DNA from: Schlesneria paludicola DSM 18645
GTDB lineage: Bacteria > Planctomycetota > Planctomycetia > Planctomycetales > Planctomycetaceae
Assembly (NCBI RefSeq): GCF_000255655.1
Contig: NZ_JH636435.1
Coordinates: 1,545,770-1,609,769 of the forward strand
Length of the DNA stretch: 64,000 nucleotides
Direction: 5' to 3'
Shown: positions 9,731-19,101 of the stretch, in pieces
Position numbering within the stretch: the stretch's first letter is position 1
Layout of the letters: every line of letters begins with the position of its first letter
Position numbers and translations under genes: made by a program
The notes under the pieces: model-generated
The model's database searches: none
The model's input: the letters and a program-made list of their open reading frames with translations, nothing else
Told to the model about the DNA's origin: nothing

Positions 9731-10648
9731 ATGGCCAAACCGATTCAGGGCGTCTTGCCAATCGCCCACACTCCATTTCTGGATGACGATTCGATTGATG
9801 TCACGAGCCTTGCTCGGCAGCTTGACTGGGCCTTTGCGGCGGGAGCCGATGGTTTCGCAACCGGAATGGTTTCAGAACTGATCCGCCTGACGTTTGAAGA
9901 GCGCACCGCGCTGACGAAGACTTTGGCAGAGCTGGCTCACGGTCGCGGAACTTTCGTCGCCGGTGTGGGTGCCGAATCAACGCGTCAGGCCATTCAATAT
10001 GCGCAGATTGCGGAGAAGGCAGGGGCCGACGGCGTGATGGCAACGCCCCCGATGACAACGCGAGCCCCGGCCGCAGCCGTGCGCGACTATTTCGTCGCCC
10101 TGGCCGAAAGCATCTCGATTCCCGTCATCGTTCAAGACGCCTCGGGATACGTCGGCCAACCGATTCCTCTGGACGTCAGCGTGGGTCTGCTGAAGCGGTT
10201 CGGTCGGGACAAGATCCTATTCAAACCAGAGGCATCGCCGATTGGACCAAACCTGTCTGCGTTGCGCGATGCCACGGGCGGAGAAGCCAGGATTTTCGAT
10301 GGCTCGGGTGGCGTCTGCCTGGTCGACTGTTACCGCCGCGGAATCGACGGCACGATGCCCGGTATGGAATTTCTGACCGGAATCGTCGCCCTTTGGAAGG
10401 CGCTCGAACGAAAAGATGACGCAGCGATCTATCGCCTGTACTTTCCCATCTGCGCTTTGGTCAGCCTGCAGCTGCAAGCGGGGCTCGACGGCTTTCTGGC
10501 CGTCGAAAAATACGTCCTTCACAAACGAGGACTGTTCACCACAGACCGACGCCGCCCGCCGTACGCGTACAGCCTGGACAACGAGACACGCGCGGAGCTG
10601 GATCGCCTGCTGAAATGCCTGGATGACGTCGTGAATTCCGGCTCTTAA
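9731..10648 (+). CDS. Dihydrodipicolinate synthase/N-acetylneuraminate lyase family protein
   Basis: It is a class I aldolase/lyase TIM barrel of 305 aa, the family's usual size. It has the N-terminal GVLPIAHTPF, a GVGAES loop, and the Schiff-base lysine in ILFKPEASP. The usual catalytic Tyr region (YNxP in DapA) reads QDASGY here, and the usual GxxG(S/T)T carboxylate-binding segment is replaced by ATGMVSE. It is therefore unlikely to be true DapA; a sugar-acid or amino-acid lyase/dehydratase role is more likely, with unknown substrate. It is not in an obvious operon. Confidence 0.85.
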   Translation: MAKPIQGVLPIAHTPFLDDDSIDVTSLARQLDWAFAAGADGFATGMVSELIRLTFEERTALTKTLAELAHGRGTFVAGVGAESTRQAIQYAQIAEKAGADGVMATPPMTTRAPAAAVRDYFVALAESISIPVIVQDASGYVGQPIPLDVSVGLLKRFGRDKILFKPEASPIGPNLSALRDATGGEARIFDGSGGVCLVDCYRRGIDGTMPGMEFLTGIVALWKALERKDDAAIYRLYFPICALVSLQLQAGLDGFLAVEKYVLHKRGLFTTDRRRPPYAYSLDNETRAELDRLLKCLDDVVNSGS

Positions 10649-10708
10649 GCGTGCCCGGTCGGATCGAACTGCGGTGACGCACTGTCACCGCAGCCGTATT
10701 CACGCCGT

Positions 10709-11704
10709 CTATTCAGCCCGTAGCGGTCGCAGCATCAACGCGCGTGTGGCTTCGTCGGCCGCACGATGTTCGTAGAGGACGCGATAGACCTCGGTCGTGA
10801 TCGGCATCTCAATGCCTTCCTGTTCGGCGACATCGAAAACGCTCTTGGTCGTCGCGACCCCTTCGGCAACGGCATCCATGCTCTGGATGATCTGATCGAG
10901 TGATTCTCCCTTGCCCAGACGAACACCCACGCCGCGGTTTCGCCCGTAGGGACTGACGCAGGTGGTAATCAAATCTCCCATCCCTGCAAGTCCCGTAAAG
11001 GTGGTCGCTTCGGCACCGAATCGCTGGCCAAACCGTGTCATTTCGACAAGACCGCGCGTCATCAGCGAGGACTTGGCGTTATCACCGAATCCCAACCCGT
11101 CTGAAATCCCCGCCGCGATCGCGATGACATTCTTCAGGGCCGCGGCGAGCTCCACACCAATCAAATCCAGATTGGTATACACGCGGAATCGGTCGGTGTT
11201 GAACATCCGCTGAACCTGACGTGCGAGTCCCAGATCACCGCTGGCGGCGACGACGGTCGCCGGCATTCGACGTGAGATTTCTTCGGCATGGCTGGGCCCG
11301 CCAACTGCCACCACCGCGCGGCTGCCGAGAACTTCCGAAATAATCTCGCTAGGCCGCATGAACGTCGCGTTCTCGATCCCCTTGATGACGCTGATGACGG
11401 GTCGATTTCGGGTCAGATGCACCTTAATGTCCTGCAAGCTCGACCGCAGGAATTGGGTGGGAATCGCGGCGACGATGTATTCCGCGTCTCGCAACGCCAA
11501 TTCGACGTCGCTGGTGATGGAAATCCGATCCGAGAGCAAAACCCCGGGAAGCAGTCGTTTGTTTTCCCGAGTTTGCTGGATTTGCTGAGCGATCTGGGGA
11601 TCTCGCGCCCAGATCGAGACCGTTTGATTGTCGTGTTCGGCAAGCAATGTCGCGCATGCCGTTGCCATCGCTCCGCTGCCCAGAATTGCAATGTTTGTTG
11701 CCAT
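10709..11704 (-). CDS. gpsA: Glycerol-3-phosphate dehydrogenase [NAD(P)+]
   Basis: It makes sn-glycerol-3-phosphate from dihydroxyacetone phosphate for phospholipid synthesis. An N-terminal Rossmann domain is followed by the helical C-terminal domain, with the signature block VGGPSHAEE, the catalytic-Lys region ALKNVIAIAAGISDGLGFGDN and the GLAGMGDLITTC segment. Its 331 aa are normal. The dinucleotide loop is GSGAMATACA, where most GpsA proteins have GxGxWGTA, so the Trp-Gly is replaced by Met-Ala. The plus-strand small-protein gene starts divergently about 165 bases away. Confidence 0.92.
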   Translation of the reverse strand: MATNIAILGSGAMATACATLLAEHDNQTVSIWARDPQIAQQIQQTRENKRLLPGVLLSDRISITSDVELALRDAEYIVAAIPTQFLRSSLQDIKVHLTRNRPVISVIKGIENATFMRPSEIISEVLGSRAVVAVGGPSHAEEISRRMPATVVAASGDLGLARQVQRMFNTDRFRVYTNLDLIGVELAAALKNVIAIAAGISDGLGFGDNAKSSLMTRGLVEMTRFGQRFGAEATTFTGLAGMGDLITTCVSPYGRNRGVGVRLGKGESLDQIIQSMDAVAEGVATTKSVFDVAEQEGIEMPITTEVYRVLYEHRAADEATRALMLRPLRAE

Positions 11705-11869
11705 GGTGTGCCGATTCCATAGGTTGATAAGGAATGCAGGTCGACAATCCCGCTACAAACCCACTTGGGGGATCGTTCGTCCTGGAGTTTTTCGGGAAAG
11801 AAGTTTCGCATGGCGGTGAAATGCGAACTAGGTTTCCATAACACCTTCACTCATGCGGAGCGAATCCTA

Positions 11870-12103
11870 ATGCAAAGTCTCGCTGAACAGAACCCTCGTC
11901 CATTTGTCGAACGTCGTGGCACCGGGGAAGCTCGCGAAGGCGGCCCAGAACGACGTCAGTTCCGCGCCACCCCCGATTCGTCACGGCCCGAAGTCGCCGA
12001 AATGGCCGCGGCTGTCGATGCCTACAAAGCGCGACATCGACGCCGGTTTATCACCTTCGACGAACTGTACGACGTCATCGCCGAATTAGGCTACCACAAA
12101 TAA
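11870..12103 (+). CDS. Small conserved-looking protein, 77 aa
   Basis: The ATG at 11870 is preceded by GGAG nine bases upstream; a longer frame back to 11765 lacks such a site. The protein is hydrophilic, with a charged N-terminal half (RRGTGEAREGGPERRQF) and a helical C-terminal end RRFITFDELYDVIAELGYHK. That end resembles the short tail motif of small planctomycete hypothetical proteins. No membrane segment or signal is seen. The function is unknown. Confidence 0.7.
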   Translation: MQSLAEQNPRPFVERRGTGEAREGGPERRQFRATPDSSRPEVAEMAAAVDAYKARHRRRFITFDELYDVIAELGYHK

Positions 12104-12254
12104 GCAGCGGGGCAATCCGCCGCCGCATCCGGTCTCGATTGGATTTCCCGTTCGCTCAAATGCCCACGGGCCAGATAGAAAACCGCAGCAACTCGGATTC
12201 AGGGCGACGTGCGCGCATTGTTGTGACAGACGGATCGACCACGGTCAACCAGAT

Positions 12255-13211
12255 CTAACGCGTACCGGATGCGCCCTTCGCGACGTGACCCGTGCGAGTT
12301 CTGCGCGACGACCGTGACATCAAGATCGCGCGTCCCGCAAACCAAAGTTTCTTCCATTTGGGAAGCGACACTCTTTGCGAAAACACATCGAACCGACGTC
12401 GTTCAATCTCGTGTAGCAGTCCGCGATAGATATCGATCATCGCCCGCAAGATGCGCTGTCCGTGCGGCTCGAGATAATCGAACAGCATTTCGGCCTTCTC
12501 GTAATGGACCTGCGCTCGCGCGGTCTCGAAGCTCATCAGCTCCATAAATGGCTCGTTGATTTCGTGACTTCGCAGGCTCTCTTCGGAATAAGAAAACCGA
12601 TCCAGATCTTCCCGAGGCAGGTAGATTCGCCCCACTTCGGCATCCTCTTTGATGTCGCGCAGAATGTTCGTCAGTTGGAACGCGAGCCCGCAATCAATGG
12701 CGAGCGGAATCGCTTCGTCGCCATGAAAACCCCAGACGTGGATACAGCACAACCCGACCGCCCCCGCCACGTGGTAGCAGTAACGCTCCAGTTCACGGAA
12801 CGTCGAAATATCGAGCGAGACCAAGTCTGATTCGACACCGTCAATCACAGCGAATAGATACTCAGGTGGAATTTGATGTCGCTGGACCATGTCGCTGATT
12901 GCGGGTAATGCGGGATGATCGCCAAATGTCGCGAGATGCCCCGTCGTGGCCATCCCCGGCGCGACACGCTCATCTCGACAATTTAATGCCACGCGGACCG
13001 CCTGACGCCAGGTTCCCAGCCGAACCTTGCGCAATTGAAGCGTCATTCCGGTGTCGTCGCCCAAATCGTCCGTAATACGATTGAACGCATACAGCGCCTC
13101 CATCGCACGACGTTTTTCTTCAGGCAGGGTAAGAAACGAAAAGCGAAAATTGTGAGCCGTCCGGCGAGTCAACTTGCGGCAGAATTCGTAGGACTCTGAC
13201 AGAGACGGCAT
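12255..13211 (-). CDS. hpnD: Presqualene diphosphate synthase (HpnD)
   Basis: It is a squalene/phytoene synthase family enzyme joining two farnesyl diphosphates. Both aspartate-rich metal-binding motifs are present: DDLGDD near residue 49 and NILRDIKEDAEVGRIYLP in the middle, with YCYHVAGAVG between. The ATG at 13211 opens with SLSESYEFCRKLT; a frame extending 41 codons upstream is not family-like. The neighbour hpnC and the length of about 318 aa point to HpnD of the HpnCDE squalene route rather than phytoene synthase. That assignment is by analogy. The C-terminal 20 residues are a basic, variable tail. Confidence 0.88.
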   Translation of the reverse strand: MPSLSESYEFCRKLTRRTAHNFRFSFLTLPEEKRRAMEALYAFNRITDDLGDDTGMTLQLRKVRLGTWRQAVRVALNCRDERVAPGMATTGHLATFGDHPALPAISDMVQRHQIPPEYLFAVIDGVESDLVSLDISTFRELERYCYHVAGAVGLCCIHVWGFHGDEAIPLAIDCGLAFQLTNILRDIKEDAEVGRIYLPREDLDRFSYSEESLRSHEINEPFMELMSFETARAQVHYEKAEMLFDYLEPHGQRILRAMIDIYRGLLHEIERRRFDVFSQRVSLPKWKKLWFAGRAILMSRSSRRTRTGHVAKGASGTR

Positions 13212-13382
13212 TGTTCGCTTCGCTTGGATTTCTCGACGTTCGACACGACCAGCGCGTGGAGGATGAAAGGGCTGACGCAATTGAGTTCGACATTCTGACG
13301 CCAGAACGTCCAATTGGAAACCGACAATCACCAAGTTGTTGGCGCAATCGCCGGATCAATCGCTGCTTCTGGCTCGCGAGAC

Positions 13383-14333
13383 TTAACCCGGTCCACGACG
13401 AGATTCAGGTTGCGTCCCACGAACGCCGCGGGCGAACTTCCGTGCGAGAGCCCCCGCAACCAGACGGAGTGCATCCCACTTCGTGACTTTGGGTCTCGTT
13501 TCCCAGACTCGATAACCGATCGATTCAATTCGATCCAGAATTCGCAGCCCACCACGGGCAAACAAATCGATGTCCACCTGCAATCGTCCCGGAAGCTGTT
13601 CGACCAGCGGCAGCCCATCGCGCAGGAATTGCCGCGCGCGATCGACTTCGAATTTCATCAATTGAACGAACGCCGCATTGCTTTGACCTGAGTCAAAGTC
13701 TTCCCGTCGAAATCCGTAACGCTGACAGTCTTCTTTCGGAAGATAAATTCGCCCGATGGCGTAGTCTCGAGCCACATCCTGCCAGAAATTGGCAAGTTGC
13801 AGGCCGGTGCAAATTGAGTCCGACCAGATAACATTCCGGGGTGTCGACTCGCGACAAAGATACAGCACCAGCCGTCCGACGGGATCGGCACTACGCCGAC
13901 AGTAATCCCGCAATTGAGCGAAGGTATCGTACTCAAGCACGGACTGATCTTGTTCGAATGCAGAAATCAGATCGACAAACGGTTCCTGAGGAATCGAGAA
14001 TTCATCAATCGTCGATCGGAGCGCCACGAACACAGGATGACGGTACCGCCCGGCGTAGCAGTCTTGCAATTCATTCCGCCACCAGGCGAGCAGTTCGAGC
14101 GACTTGGCGGAATCGCCGACTTCATCACCCAGATCATCGGCCCAGCGGCAGTAGGCGTAGACATTATAAAAGTGCTGACGCAGATGTTGTGGCAAGAGCC
14201 ACGACACCACGGGAAAGTTCTCATAATGAGACGTCGCCAATTTTTTGCAATAAGCCTCGGCGGTGCGCCGATCGGGAACCTCGATCGATTCCAAAGCCGT
14301 TGGACCGTACTGCCGGAGATCGTCTAAGAACAA
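13383..14333 (-). CDS. hpnC: Hydroxysqualene synthase (HpnC)
   Basis: This is the second squalene/phytoene synthase family member, 316 aa, upstream of hpnD on the same strand (171-base gap). Motifs are CRWADDLGDE and FWQDVARDYAIGRIYLP, with a family-typical ENFPVVSWLLP near the start. In the HpnCDE pathway HpnC converts presqualene diphosphate to hydroxysqualene. The start appears to be TTG at 14333, with a GAAGG about ten bases upstream; no in-frame ATG is available nearby. No hpnE-like oxidoreductase is found in the window. Confidence 0.88.
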   Translation of the reverse strand: MFLDDLRQYGPTALESIEVPDRRTAEAYCKKLATSHYENFPVVSWLLPQHLRQHFYNVYAYCRWADDLGDEVGDSAKSLELLAWWRNELQDCYAGRYRHPVFVALRSTIDEFSIPQEPFVDLISAFEQDQSVLEYDTFAQLRDYCRRSADPVGRLVLYLCRESTPRNVIWSDSICTGLQLANFWQDVARDYAIGRIYLPKEDCQRYGFRREDFDSGQSNAAFVQLMKFEVDRARQFLRDGLPLVEQLPGRLQVDIDLFARGGLRILDRIESIGYRVWETRPKVTKWDALRLVAGALARKFARGVRGTQPESRRGPG

Positions 14334-14613
14334 GCGACAAAGACCTTCTCTAAGTGATTCGGTTCAGGCTCACGACCAGCACGCGAATTGAAATATCGAA
14401 CAGAGGGCAGAATCTTACGAAGAGTTTTCGAATGGCGTAAGGGAATGCCAGTCGTCCTGTTCGAGTTCTCCGCGATACGACGCAATATCCGCCTATTCAC
14501 CGTCCTTTACTTGCCGTGGGATCAAGATATCATCCGAGCCATTACCATCTGTCCACTGCAGCGGCCGTCATCGCCGCACTCAGCTGGAAGAGTCGTCATG
14601 GAGGAAGACGCTG

Positions 14614-15930
14614 ATGTCACGGGAAGTCTCGACAAATCGCTCGTATATGTGGGTTTGGGCGACCGTTGTCGTGGCCTGCACATCGGGCGTGCTGGCAACC
14701 TATTTTCTGTTTGTCGAGCCGCCGCCGCCGCGACGAATCGTCATGGCTTCAGGCAGCGCGGATGGCGCCTACCATCAATTTGCCGAGCGATATCAAGAAC
14801 TGCTCAAAAAAGAGGGCGTCACGCTGGACGTCCGCACCACGCATGGTTCGGTCGAGAATGTGCAATTGCTTCTCGACGAATCATCGGACATTGACGTCGC
14901 CTTTGTCCAAACGGGAATTGCCGACCCCGAAAAGTCCGACTCTCTTATGGCATTGGCGAGCCTTTATCGCGAGCCTCTATGGATCTTTCATCGCGGTTCA
15001 GACGAAATCGACCGACTCACCCAATTGCAAGGCCAGCGCATCGCCATCGGACCTGAAGGCAGTGGAACCCGCGGTATCGCGTTGCAACTCCTCAGCGCCA
15101 ATGGAATCGACTCTGAGAAAGCCGAGTTAAAAGACATCGGTGGAACGGCCGCGGCTGACGCGTTTGAGAACAACGAAATCGACACCGCGTTTTTTGTCGC
15201 CGGCGTCGACGCAGCCTACATCCAGAGGCTGCTGCGCATGCCGAATATTCAATTGGTCGAGCTGAAAGATGCTAAGGCATACGAACGCCGATTCCGCTTT
15301 CTCTCGACAGTGACAATCCATGCGGGATTGCTCGACCTGCAGCACAACATCCCCTCGCACGACACGACCATGGTCGCCCCCGCGGCCACTTTGGTTGCGC
15401 ACCACTCGCTGCATCCGGCGCTCATTACGCTGCTGCTGAAAGTGGCAGCCAAGGTGCATCGTTCAGGAGATCTGTTGGCAACAACGGGCGAGTTCCCTTC
15501 GGCCGCATTGACCGATCTGCCGTTGAGCGATGATGCTGATCGGTACTTTCGCGTTGGTCCACCAGTGCTGCAACGGATCCTTCCTTTCTGGCTCGCGTCG
15601 CTTGTCGACCGCCTGAAGATCATGCTCATCCCGCTGATCATGCTGATGATGCCTCTCGTGCGCATGGCACCACCGCTCGTGCGCTGGCAAACACGGCGGA
15701 AGATCTATTTGTGGTATGCCGCCCTTCGCAAGATCGACCAGTTGTCGATCCATGGCATGTCGACCGACGAGGCCAGACAGTCTCTCGAAGACCTGAGACG
15801 CCTCGAACAACAAATCGCGCATGTCGGGGTGCCGCTCAGCTATATGGAAGAGTACTACAACCTGCGTTTGCACCTGAACCTGGTACGAGCTCGAGTGAGC
15901 ACTGCCGTTCCTCAGGCGGAACCGACGTGA
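14614..15930 (+). CDS. Membrane-anchored TAXI-type TRAP solute-binding protein
   Basis: An N-terminal membrane segment (about residues 12-33) precedes a TAXI/NMT1-like periplasmic binding domain: MASGSADGAYHQFAERY, then IAIGPEGSGTRGIALQLL and TAFFVAGVDAAYIQRLL. A second hydrophobic block (about residues 325-365) is followed by about 70 helical residues predicted cytoplasmic. GGAGGA precedes the ATG. Classic TAXI proteins are free in the periplasm and work with a DctM-type permease, but none is encoded nearby. Here the binding domain sits between membrane anchors, which suggests sensing or a noncanonical transporter. This is inference. Confidence 0.8.
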   Translation: MSREVSTNRSYMWVWATVVVACTSGVLATYFLFVEPPPPRRIVMASGSADGAYHQFAERYQELLKKEGVTLDVRTTHGSVENVQLLLDESSDIDVAFVQTGIADPEKSDSLMALASLYREPLWIFHRGSDEIDRLTQLQGQRIAIGPEGSGTRGIALQLLSANGIDSEKAELKDIGGTAAADAFENNEIDTAFFVAGVDAAYIQRLLRMPNIQLVELKDAKAYERRFRFLSTVTIHAGLLDLQHNIPSHDTTMVAPAATLVAHHSLHPALITLLLKVAAKVHRSGDLLATTGEFPSAALTDLPLSDDADRYFRVGPPVLQRILPFWLASLVDRLKIMLIPLIMLMMPLVRMAPPLVRWQTRRKIYLWYAALRKIDQLSIHGMSTDEARQSLEDLRRLEQQIAHVGVPLSYMEEYYNLRLHLNLVRARVSTAVPQAEPT

Positions 15931-16250
15931 AATCACGTGCGAGTAATTTCGATCGAGTTGAGACCTGAAATGGCGCGCAAGCCGAACCCAAATGAACACC
16001 CATCATCATGTGGTGTGTCGTGCCACATTCACCTTCGGCAATGATTGCCGGTCCCACCATGCCTGCCCCCGATAATCGGCATTGCCGTTAAGTTGAGCAG
16101 CACGAACTCCGATACTGACATCATGTCTGAACCTAACGGCGGACGAATGGTGTCAGCCGCTGGCTGACGGTACCAAGTTCAGGTTTGGCAACCGTCAGCG
16201 GCCGAAAGTGCCAGTTCAAAATCTCATGCGGGAATAGTGGGCTTCCAGGG
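15931..16250. other. Intergenic region with overlapping hairpins, 320 bp
   Basis: It lies between the TAXI-type gene and the TolC-like gene. No small gene is apparent. Near its end two inverted repeats share one arm (see the separate feature at 16152-16199), a possible leader structure for the downstream gene. Confidence 0.5.
16152..16199 (+). promoter_or_regulatory. Two mutually exclusive stem-loops upstream of the TolC-like gene
   Basis: GTCAGCC (16152-16158) pairs with GGCTGAC (16162-16168) around a 3-base loop. GCTGACGGT (16163-16171) also pairs with ACCGTCAGC (16191-16199). The two stems share bases 16163-16168, so only one can form. The structure ends 51 bases before the ATG. Regulation is inferred from geometry only, and neither stem has a U-run. 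Confidence 0.35.
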
Positions 16251-18956
16251 ATGTCTGACCGATCGAGCCGCGATGAAGCCGAACAACGACCGCGTCCGGC
16301 GGTCTATTCGCACTATGATCAACACCGCGAGTTCGCCCGATGCCTGACCGCGTCCGCCGCGGCCCTTGCGATCTGCGGGCTGTTGCTGGTGGGGTGCAAT
16401 CGCACCCATTACCGCACCCAGGCCGACGAGGTTGTCTCAGACGCCGTTGCCGGTGCGACGGCGAATCCGCGTTTTGCACTACCCGGTCACAGTGTGGCGG
16501 TCGACTCGCGATCGCGACTTTACGATCCGACCGATCCCGACTTTCCTCCCATGCCACCCGACGACCCCGATTCAGCGCGACTGATGGTCTGCGTCGACGG
16601 ACATCGAGGCTGGCCTCACTGGCACAAGGACGGTGATCTCGACGATGTCGAAGTCAACGACTATCGATCGTATCTGCCCTTTGACGAAAACGGCAAAGTC
16701 CCGGTGAACCTTGAGTCGGCGGTCGAACTGTCACGACTGCACTCACGCGACTATCAGGCTCAGTTGGAAACGCTGTACCTGGCGGCGCTCGACGTCAGTG
16801 CCGAGCGGTTTGCCTTCCAATCTCAATTTTACGGTGGAAACTCGACTCAATACGTGGGATTGGGCTCGCTCTTTAATGGTGGAACACCGTCGAGTTCATT
16901 GACGACGGCGTCCTACCTCCGTGTCAACAAGATGCTCACCACCGGCACAACCCTAATGGTGGGGGCGCTCAACTCCGTCGTGTGGCAATTCTCGGGTGGC
17001 CAAACGACGGTCAACTCGTCGCTGCTGAACTTCGCCGTGTCGCAACCGCTCCTGCAGTACGCCGGCCGTCCCTACATCCTGGAACGGTTGACTCGCGTCG
17101 AACGAAACCTGCTTTGGAACGTTCGACAGTACGAGCGGTATCGACAGGGCTTCTATCTGCAAGTTGTGACAGGCGCGTCATCTGCCACTGGGCTGCAGCG
17201 GATCGGCGGACTTTTCGGCGGTTCAGGACTGAATAATTTCTCGGGTGTCGGTTCCGGTGGTTTTGGTGGTATCGGTGCGATCACGACGCTGACCAGCGGC
17301 AGTAGTGCCGGGAATGCAGGGATCGCACCAGGCATCGCGGGGGGATATCTCGGCTTTCTACAGACACAGCAAATCATCCGTAATGTGCGTGCACGGAACT
17401 CGCGACTTCGCGAGACCTGGCTGCAGCTGCGGACCGCGTACGAAGCAGGTCGCCTGGAGAATCGCTACCAGGTTGATCTTGCGCAACAAGCCTACTACAG
17501 CGGCCAAAGCTTTCTGTTGAATACGTTGATGTCGTATCAAAGTCAGCTCGACAGTTACAAGATTGCGCAAATGGGATTGCCGCCGGACGTTCCAATCGAA
17601 GTTAAGGGGAACTTCTTCGAACAGTTCAATCTGGTCGATCCCGACCTGCAAGAGCTGCTCGACGAAGTGGATGACCGACTGGAAGTACTTTCCACCGCAC
17701 AAATCGAAGGCACTCCGCACTCACGCGAATCCACTGTGAAAAACTTGGGACCAAGAATTCGCGAGTTCCTCGCCGAAGTCACGAACGATTTGAAGCTCGT
17801 CGATGAGAACCTCCCCAAACGCAAGCAAATGCTGCTGTCGCTTGCCGAGTTCCCAGAGCTCAAAGAAAATCATTTTGATATTCGCGCGCTCACCCCCGAA
17901 GCATTGGACCAACGTGTCTCCACGCTACGAGGTGACTACGGACGCCTGACTGACGATCTCACGCAACTGGCCCAACGGGCGGACGCAGTTCCTGCTGAAT
18001 CCGAGGGCGAATCCGAAGATCAGTTGCAGGCCGAGAAAGAGATGCTGAATCAAATGTCATCAGCTCTTCTCGAATTGTCGCTCCTGCAAGCTCGAGCAAG
18101 ACTGCATGGCGTTTCCATCCACCCCGTCAATGTGACATCGGAAACCGCGTTTCAGATCGCGCTTGCACAACGTGCGGATTGGATGAACGCCAAAGCGGGT
18201 GTCGTCGATGGATGGCGTTTGATCCGATACAACGCGAACGCCTTGCGTTCAAATGTGACGATCAACGTCTCGGGCAACCTGAGAACCACCGGAAACAACC
18301 CCGTCAATTTCGCCGCAACAGAGAGCGATCTGGCAGCGGGAGTAACGTTTGACGCGCCGCTGACCCGCGTCATCGAACGCAACAAGTTTCGCCAGTCGCT
18401 GATCGATTATCAGCAAACCCGTCGATCGGCGATGGCCTATCGCGATTCCATCCACTATGCGCTTCGCGATCGGATGCGACAGATTCGGGTGGATCAATTG
18501 AATGTGGAGATCCGTCGACTGGCCGTCGATACCGCGATCACTCAGTCCGACGTGGCCTACTTGAAACTGGTCGAACCGGAAAGACCCGCAGTCGACGGCA
18601 AAACGGCACCGGCATCTCCAACCCTCGCGCGTGACCTCGTGGATGCGTTACAGAACCTGCTCGACATGCAGCAGGCATTCCTGTTTGTGTGGGGACACTA
18701 CGAAGTCCAGCGTCGTCTTCTGGATTTTGACATGGGGACCATGCAGCTCGACGAACGGGGACTCTGGATCGATCCAGGTCCGATGACCAACGAGTCGCTT
18801 ATCGACCGCTACTACAACAATTGTCCCGATGCGTTCCGAATCGACGAGCAATCATCGCAGTCGGGCTATGTCGAATTACATCCGGGCGATTTGCCACCAG
18901 AACCGTCAGAACAGGACCTCAATCTGCTCGAAGACCTGCCGAAGCCGCAATTGTGA
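16251..18956 (+). CDS. TolC-family outer-membrane lipoprotein, about 901 aa
   Basis: ATG at 16251 gives a lipoprotein signal with a hydrophobic segment and lipobox LLVGC about 50 residues in; an upstream in-frame ATG at 16185 is less likely. After a Pro/Asp-rich linker comes a long alpha-helical, TolC-like region with repeated patterns such as LTRVERNLLWNVRQYERYRQ and LRTAYEAGRLENRYQVDLAQ and a second copy late in the protein (VTINVSGNLRTTGNNPVNF then helices). A Gly/Ser-rich insertion (about residues 330-365) is unusual. At about 900 aa it is roughly twice a normal TolC subunit. It probably forms or decorates an outer-membrane channel; the partner is unknown. Confidence 0.78.
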   Translation: MSDRSSRDEAEQRPRPAVYSHYDQHREFARCLTASAAALAICGLLLVGCNRTHYRTQADEVVSDAVAGATANPRFALPGHSVAVDSRSRLYDPTDPDFPPMPPDDPDSARLMVCVDGHRGWPHWHKDGDLDDVEVNDYRSYLPFDENGKVPVNLESAVELSRLHSRDYQAQLETLYLAALDVSAERFAFQSQFYGGNSTQYVGLGSLFNGGTPSSSLTTASYLRVNKMLTTGTTLMVGALNSVVWQFSGGQTTVNSSLLNFAVSQPLLQYAGRPYILERLTRVERNLLWNVRQYERYRQGFYLQVVTGASSATGLQRIGGLFGGSGLNNFSGVGSGGFGGIGAITTLTSGSSAGNAGIAPGIAGGYLGFLQTQQIIRNVRARNSRLRETWLQLRTAYEAGRLENRYQVDLAQQAYYSGQSFLLNTLMSYQSQLDSYKIAQMGLPPDVPIEVKGNFFEQFNLVDPDLQELLDEVDDRLEVLSTAQIEGTPHSRESTVKNLGPRIREFLAEVTNDLKLVDENLPKRKQMLLSLAEFPELKENHFDIRALTPEALDQRVSTLRGDYGRLTDDLTQLAQRADAVPAESEGESEDQLQAEKEMLNQMSSALLELSLLQARARLHGVSIHPVNVTSETAFQIALAQRADWMNAKAGVVDGWRLIRYNANALRSNVTINVSGNLRTTGNNPVNFAATESDLAAGVTFDAPLTRVIERNKFRQSLIDYQQTRRSAMAYRDSIHYALRDRMRQIRVDQLNVEIRRLAVDTAITQSDVAYLKLVEPERPAVDGKTAPASPTLARDLVDALQNLLDMQQAFLFVWGHYEVQRRLLDFDMGTMQLDERGLWIDPGPMTNESLIDRYYNNCPDAFRIDEQSSQSGYVELHPGDLPPEPSEQDLNLLEDLPKPQL

Positions 18957-18969
18957 ACAAGCGAAACAA

Positions 18970-19085
18970 CTTGGCGAGCCGAGAAGCGTTAGCTCTCGGA
19001 TCCTGAATTCTCGTTCTCCTCGTTACCAAGCTCCGCTTGGGGACGAGGAATTGCTTATTTCCTCGGTGACGCGAAAAATCGCCAA
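18970..19085. repeat. Intergenic palindromic repeat, composite element
   Basis: It begins with TTGGCGAGCCGAGAAGCGT and contains a hairpin CTCGT..CCAAGC-TCC-GCTTGG..ACGAG (19019-19047). It ends near TCGCCAA, a short inverted match to its start. The same opening and hairpin modules recur at 29476, and the hairpin alone at 26490-26630, 41266 and 44505. It sits between the convergent ends of the TolC-like gene and the DUF1501 gene. Confidence 0.65.
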
Positions 19086-19101
19086 TGTGAGACAGAAGCC
19101 C

